A DNA stretch of 64,000 bases, taken from contig PDUO01000091.1 in assembly GCA_003008705.1 (NCBI GenBank), forward strand, positions 3,131 through 67,130, in the 5' to 3' direction. Below the pieces are notes generated by a model. That model ran no database searches. It was not told where the DNA came from and was given only the letters and a program-made list of their open reading frames with translations. Shown piece after piece: positions 59,640-64,000 of this stretch (positions are counted from its first letter, which is position 1; each line of letters begins with the position of its first letter). The DNA comes from Pezicula radicicola (taxonomy: Eukaryota > Ascomycota > Leotiomycetes > Helotiales > Dermateaceae). Position numbers and translations under genes: made by a program.

Positions 59640-61450
59640 TCCTTCTATTAGTACAGTCGACCGCCGTCATATCATCCACGGGATCCTTGAGGAACGCATT
59701 CTAAATATTAAATCTAACTCTCTGGTTAAGATATGCACTAAAGACCCCCGTGTATGGGTTATGTCTCAGGATCTGGTCCCGCACCGCGTCGGGAGCGGTA
59801 CCTAGGATGGCTTATTAGTCTACATCAAAAGGGGAGAAGGTGATAGGAAACCTACCGTCTATAACATTTGCTGTGCTTCGGCGGAAACAGTAACTAGTCA
59901 GCCTCTCCTCAAAGCCAGCTTGTTCCCCTAGGCGAGTAATCCATTTGGCATAGGTCGAGTATAGAAGAGCGTCGGTATCCGACTTCTTGAAACTCTCAGT
60001 AGTGATGTGGATGGACTTTCGGAAGACCGGTTTTTCGAGACACGACGGCTTCTAATACACCTTGAATACTTTTACGGGATCTTGAAGGTTCGTTGAAAAG
60101 AATGGCTCAGTAGTAGTATAGCTATTGACCAAGATCGCATCGTTGCGTAGCGCGCGGGCTAGTATGTGACTAATAGGACAGAGGAGCGGGAGAGCTTGTT
60201 CATGGAATAGGAAGATAGTCATAAAGGCATAGGGTTAGCTTTGGGCTTAGAACGTAGGGGGTAGTTATATACGGTTTCGGCTTGTTATCTACTCCTTTAT
60301 AGTGCCGCAGAAAGGCCTCTACAGCGAGGAGATCTTGTTGTCTACGCTGTAGGTTCTAGATAATCTAGAGGCAGATGTCCTCGTAGCAGAGCGCTTTATA
60401 CCTCCTTCTCGACCCCCTATGCCAGCCCGGAAGGTCATTGCTGCTTCTGTCGTCTACCTCATTGGTGTTACCACCGTAATCGTCTTGACCCGTCTTATCA
60501 TATAAAGATTGCTCACTATTCGTATTATCCGGGTTACCAAGGGGGTCTTGGTACGAGTTGCCTTTCGATGCATCAACCAGCCCAGCTAGGCGACAACCTG
60601 TGAAGGCTTGGAAGAGCAGTAAGGTTGCGAGGTCGTGCTGGTCGTCCTCGGTTGTGTTGCCAAATATATTAGTATTGCCACTTAGTTCAGAAACCATAAA
60701 TCTTGCCCATATTTAGTTCATGCCACAGATGAACCGACGGAATTATTTTGGCAGTCGGTTTCTAAGCGTTTCCTATATATTTAGACTGTTTCTCCGATGT
60801 TATGCGCTGTTCATTCATGATTTAGTATCTACTCTCTTTTGTATATATACTCTTATTTTCCTACCTATAGAAATCAAGCAACTTTCCATTAACTTCCGAT
60901 CCATATATTCGTCAATATATTCTCCCATTTAGCAACAGGTCAGAAACGCCGACGTGTCTCGGGCCACGTTATATTGGAGCAGGCGCTCTAAGTCTACTCT
61001 CCCAACGACTAGCTTAGGCCCCACTGTAGTTTCCAGGCCAAAGTCGTTCTTCAACGGACCATTGACGTACTAGAACAATAAATCAGGATGCGATATAACG
61101 GATAGTAGCGATTCCGTACCTTAATGACCTCTACTACGACGTTACCGTTCACAGGTTCGCCGTTGCCCCTGAGATAAAGTATCTTAAAATCTCGCCAATA
61201 CTAATTAATTGTCTTCTTGTCCCCATTCTCCCCTCTCTACCTCGCCCAAGAGTTTTCGCAGAGCTAGCGTAGAAACGACACAATCCTCACCTTATCGAAA
61301 CACTTAAGCTCTTCTCTCCACGGGCCGGCCTCGATGTGTTTGCAATACCTGTCTACGGTAAGCTTGGGCCGATTAGATCTTAAGTGCTTGTCACTATACC
61401 TAATCCCATCTCATTTTGATGAAGTGTATGCTCGCCTTGGTTGTGTCGGC
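59640..61450 (-). pseudogene. DUF3435 tyrosine recombinase relic (Starship captain-type)
   Basis: From right to left: VNGPLKNDFGLETTVGPKLV (about 61,040, the N-terminal SAM-like/core-binding part), TLLLFQAFTGCRLAGLVDAS (about 60,600, family ...LL.AYTGSRPGAL), YKALCYEDICL, RKSIHITTESFKKS, then YCFRRSTANVIDG and APDAVRDQILRHNP YTGVFSAYLNQRVRF (about 59,700-59,900). The Arg of YCFRR, the RH pair and the Tyr of SAYLN fit the recombinase catalytic set. Many stops, several Gln-type. These recombinases move Starship elements and usually sit at one end, reading inwards. Confidence 0.65.
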
Positions 61451-62068
61451 ATCCACCGGGGCTATGAATTATATATGATTCAGCTCATCTCGGAGGCGAA
61501 ATAACCATCTTTCGTAAGCCATAGCTGCTCTTTCCCGATTCAGCTCTTCTTAAAGCGTCGAATGAGGATGCTTGTCGGAGTGTTGGTGACGCTGAGCGCC
61601 GGTCGTTTGCTGGTGGGGAGCCCACACACGGCGGTAAGCTGAAAGGGAGGGTGTGAGGGAGAAGACGGAAGGGTTATGGGGTGGGAGAATGGAGGCCAAT
61701 GGATTGTAAGGTTTTCAGGAGGGGGACTGGATACACAGAAGAGTCGGGTGGAGAGAGAGTCTTTATATAGCTTGGAGCTGCCATGGCTTACTAGAACGAG
61801 ATACAAATTTGGACTTCTGGGTTTTAGGAAGATAGACTGCGAGATACAGGACAGAAGGGGGGTAGCCAGGACAGGAGAACGCCGCCTTTTTATATAAATG
61901 CCTAAGTAGTTATATAGTAAGGTAGTTTATTTCTAAGAAGAGCTGAAAAAAAGGTAATTAGTTTAAAAACCCAATTTAATAGTTAGTATATATAACAACT
62001 ATACTTTCAAGTAATCTTCCTTAAGAGTACTAGCGCAAGAGGATTTCACTTTCTTTATTGAATATTTC

Positions 62069-63529
62069 TTATTTGTTATTAACGTAGGTAGTGGTATCAT
62101 CATTATTATCATTATCATCATCATCATCATCTATAACCTCACACCCCTGCGCCTCAAGCCAGCGATACGCCTCGTCCCCTGAGATAACCCTTCCGCCATA
62201 GACCTCCTTCACCCATTGAGCTTCCTCCTTGCATGTTTGATCCCAACCTGATGGGCGCTGGTCAGCGAGCCACCTTTGCCTTAGCAGAGCCAAGGCGTCT
62301 GGTGTATCTGGCAAGGACGCGCCGTCTGACGTCGGGGAAGTGGATGGTACGGCAGGCCGCTCATATGAAAGACGGTCGTTTTGCACTTGGATTGGTGGAG
62401 AGGCAGGGTCGCAACTGCACGGTTTGAGTTGAATATGACGCTCGACTTCAACTGAAGATCGCAGCAGCTCCGGAGCGTTGAATGGAGTTGTAGGATTTGT
62501 TTTCTGTCTCTTCGACCGCCGCAGCGAATTCACCTCATTATTGACTTCTTCCAACCCCGCAGGCTTTCGCTTCTTGGGACTTCTCGATCGTCGCGTAGGG
62601 GAATTTGCGATCAGCTCCAGTTCTTGGGGCGCCGTGAAAGCTGTTGTATCCTCAGCACGAGTAGACAGCAGCAGACGCCGCGGGAGGCCAGCGAGGAGGA
62701 AGTTGCGGACTTCGGGAAAGATGGTCCACGCCCATCGAGCAAACAGGAATTCGGCGGCCACGTTCAGCGAGTGTAGCGTTGTGTTGTGATACAGCGCCTC
62801 AAGTTCCCGCGATGGTTTCGTGAGGTGGACGACCCACTGATTGCCTTTGGGGACGAAAACGAAGAAGCACGAGTCGTGGAGTTGATGCAGGTCGGTGCGC
62901 AGAAGGTATGCGTTGGAGACACTACTGATGCTGTTGGAGCCATCCGACGTGAAGCGCTGCATGGCATTCCTGAGGAACCAGGGCTCCTCCTTCTGCGGAC
63001 AGATGTGCGCTGCTTGTAGACCCTCACGGCACCCACTCATGCGGCAGAAGCCATCGCGCGACTTGACGGCGACTGAGAGCTGCGACTGCGAGAAGCGCCG
63101 TTCGGGCTCGGCGGGGGCTTGTTGGAATTGGGCCCAGGACGGCGGCAGCTGCTCAGGAAACGACCAGTGCTGGAAACTGGGGACGATGGGGTATGGAGAG
63201 GCTGCCGCCGCTGCCGCCGAGGTGAAGCCCGGCAGGTGGAAGTAGTACATGTCGCGCTGGAGGAGGGCCGATGTGGGATCGATGCGTGGCGATGCGCTGT
63301 CCCTGCCTTCGGTCAACCAGCCGTCCCATCGGTTCCCAGCTATGATGCCGCATGCGAGGATGGCGTAGGTCGCGTCGAGGGCGCGCTGCCCGGGTATGTC
63401 TGGCGCATACAGCCGGAGGATGCCGTTCGAGGGCTCAGGGTACCCGGGATGGCAGAAGGTGATGTATCGCGGATTGTTGGCGCTGGTGGGCGCAGGATCG
63501 GGCGGGGGGATTGGGGGGCGGATGTTCAT
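62069..63529 (-). CDS. HNH-endonuclease-domain protein (486 aa), intact
   Basis: A single exon. The N-terminal 150 residues are Pro/Ala-rich (RYITFCHPGYPEPSNGILRL, DATYAILACGIIAG). The HNH_2 domain (PF13391-type) lies at about residues 155-240: RDGFCRMSGCREGLQAAHIC, with the Cys pair and catalytic His, then NAYLLRTDLHQLHDSCFFVF. The rest is disordered with basic clusters (RRSRSPKKRKP, LRRSKRQKTN) and an acidic tail (DDDDDDNDNNDD). Many ascomycetes hold such genes in several copies near repeats; their role is unsettled. Not RIP-damaged. Confidence 0.75.
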   Translation of the reverse strand: MNIRPPIPPPDPAPTSANNPRYITFCHPGYPEPSNGILRLYAPDIPGQRALDATYAILACGIIAGNRWDGWLTEGRDSASPRIDPTSALLQRDMYYFHLPGFTSAAAAAASPYPIVPSFQHWSFPEQLPPSWAQFQQAPAEPERRFSQSQLSVAVKSRDGFCRMSGCREGLQAAHICPQKEEPWFLRNAMQRFTSDGSNSISSVSNAYLLRTDLHQLHDSCFFVFVPKGNQWVVHLTKPSRELEALYHNTTLHSLNVAAEFLFARWAWTIFPEVRNFLLAGLPRRLLLSTRAEDTTAFTAPQELELIANSPTRRSRSPKKRKPAGLEEVNNEVNSLRRSKRQKTNPTTPFNAPELLRSSVEVERHIQLKPCSCDPASPPIQVQNDRLSYERPAVPSTSPTSDGASLPDTPDALALLRQRWLADQRPSGWDQTCKEEAQWVKEVYGGRVISGDEAYRWLEAQGCEVIDDDDDDNDNNDDTTTYVNNK

Positions 63530-63606
63530 GTTGATGTTGATGTTGATGATGGTGTTGATGTTGATGTTAATGTTGATGATAATGTTGATGTTAATGTTGA
63601 TGTTGC
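63528..63606. repeat. TTGATG-type hexanucleotide repeat
   Basis: About 13 units of TGTTGA/TGATGT in the 5' leader of the HNH gene. In the gene's frame it would read as an Asn-Ile run if translated. Confidence 0.85.
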
Positions 63607-64000
63607 GACGGACATGGCATCGGGGGATGGGGATGGATATAATAAGTTGGGCATGGGGATGGAGATGGCGGGGTTGGATATAATAAGTTGGTGGGTTCAG
63701 GCAAAGAGCTTCTCCGGGATAACGATATTCCGAAGATTACATTCTGAGGTACGACGGATAAGAAGAATGTCCCGGAAAGAATACAGTTGCTGCGAAATTT
63801 CTTGTACATTAGTAAATTCTTAGCAAGAAAAATCCCCCATTTCAGAGAGTTCTTGTGAGGCAATTTCATGCATAAAATGATAAAACCTAATATGGGCTTC
63901 GAAATCGAATTATATAGTATAAAATTCATACCTTCTAAGAAGACAGGTGAGCTCGTAGAGCATCACCAATATATTTTCTACATACCTCCAAGTTATTGAG
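63607..64000. other. Upstream region, no gene seen
   Basis: Contains two direct copies of GGATATAATAAGTTGG (about 63,633 and 63,675) and no coding sequence I can support. Confidence 0.4.

Overview
The window is a fungal nuclear chromosome segment, most likely from a filamentous ascomycete (Pezizomycotina). Evidence is the short spliceosomal introns (GTAAGT/GTATGT donors), Zn2Cys6 regulators, HET, DUF6594, DUF3435 and mpaB-like families, MITEs, and C-to-T stop codons of the kind repeat-induced point mutation (RIP) makes. Intact genes sit on islands between AT-rich, decayed, repeat-filled DNA.

The outstanding feature is a compact block at about 4,944-19,211 with no fungal introns, higher GC than its flanks and tightly packed genes on alternating strands. 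It holds the remains of a large dsDNA virus: an mRNA capping enzyme (guanylyltransferase plus methyltransferase), a DNA-dependent RNA polymerase largest subunit with a catalytic DYDGDE motif, a family B DNA polymerase with exonuclease and KKRY motifs, and a D5-like superfamily 3 helicase. With them are a nucleotidyltransferase-fold gene of a type common in fungi, a possible inactive second copy, and several unknown genes, one of which (326 aa) is still open. Most of the core genes are broken by frameshifts or stops, and both ends appear cut through genes, so this is an inactive endogenous fragment of a larger genome. Tn-An palindromes lie just 3' of six gene ends and may be its transcription-end signals. 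I cannot place it in a known virus family.

Left of it are a mariner-type MITE (635-1,204) and a RIP-damaged mpaB-like oxygenase gene. Right of it are two intact, divergent, lineage-specific genes (19.5-24.5 kb); a divergent pair of a Zn2Cys6 regulator and an MFS drug transporter (27.3-31.9 kb); a second MITE; HET and other incompatibility-type fragments (33.8-35.1 kb); a spliced low-complexity gene at 37.8-39.2 kb that shares an N-terminal domain with the 19.5-21.9 kb gene; and a small four-exon Zn2Cys6 gene (41.3-42.6 kb).

From 42.8 kb on, the sequence is a graveyard: an MCT transporter, a RING fragment, a Ulp1-like protease with all catalytic residues visible, a Helo/STAND N-terminal fragment, a DUF6594 gene, an adenylation-carrier enzyme, half of an ABCC transporter, and a DUF3435 (Starship captain-type) tyrosine recombinase relic at 59.6-61.5 kb. 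An intact HNH-nuclease-domain gene closes the window. The captain relic, reading leftwards into this accessory cargo, raises the possibility that part of the region is an old Starship.
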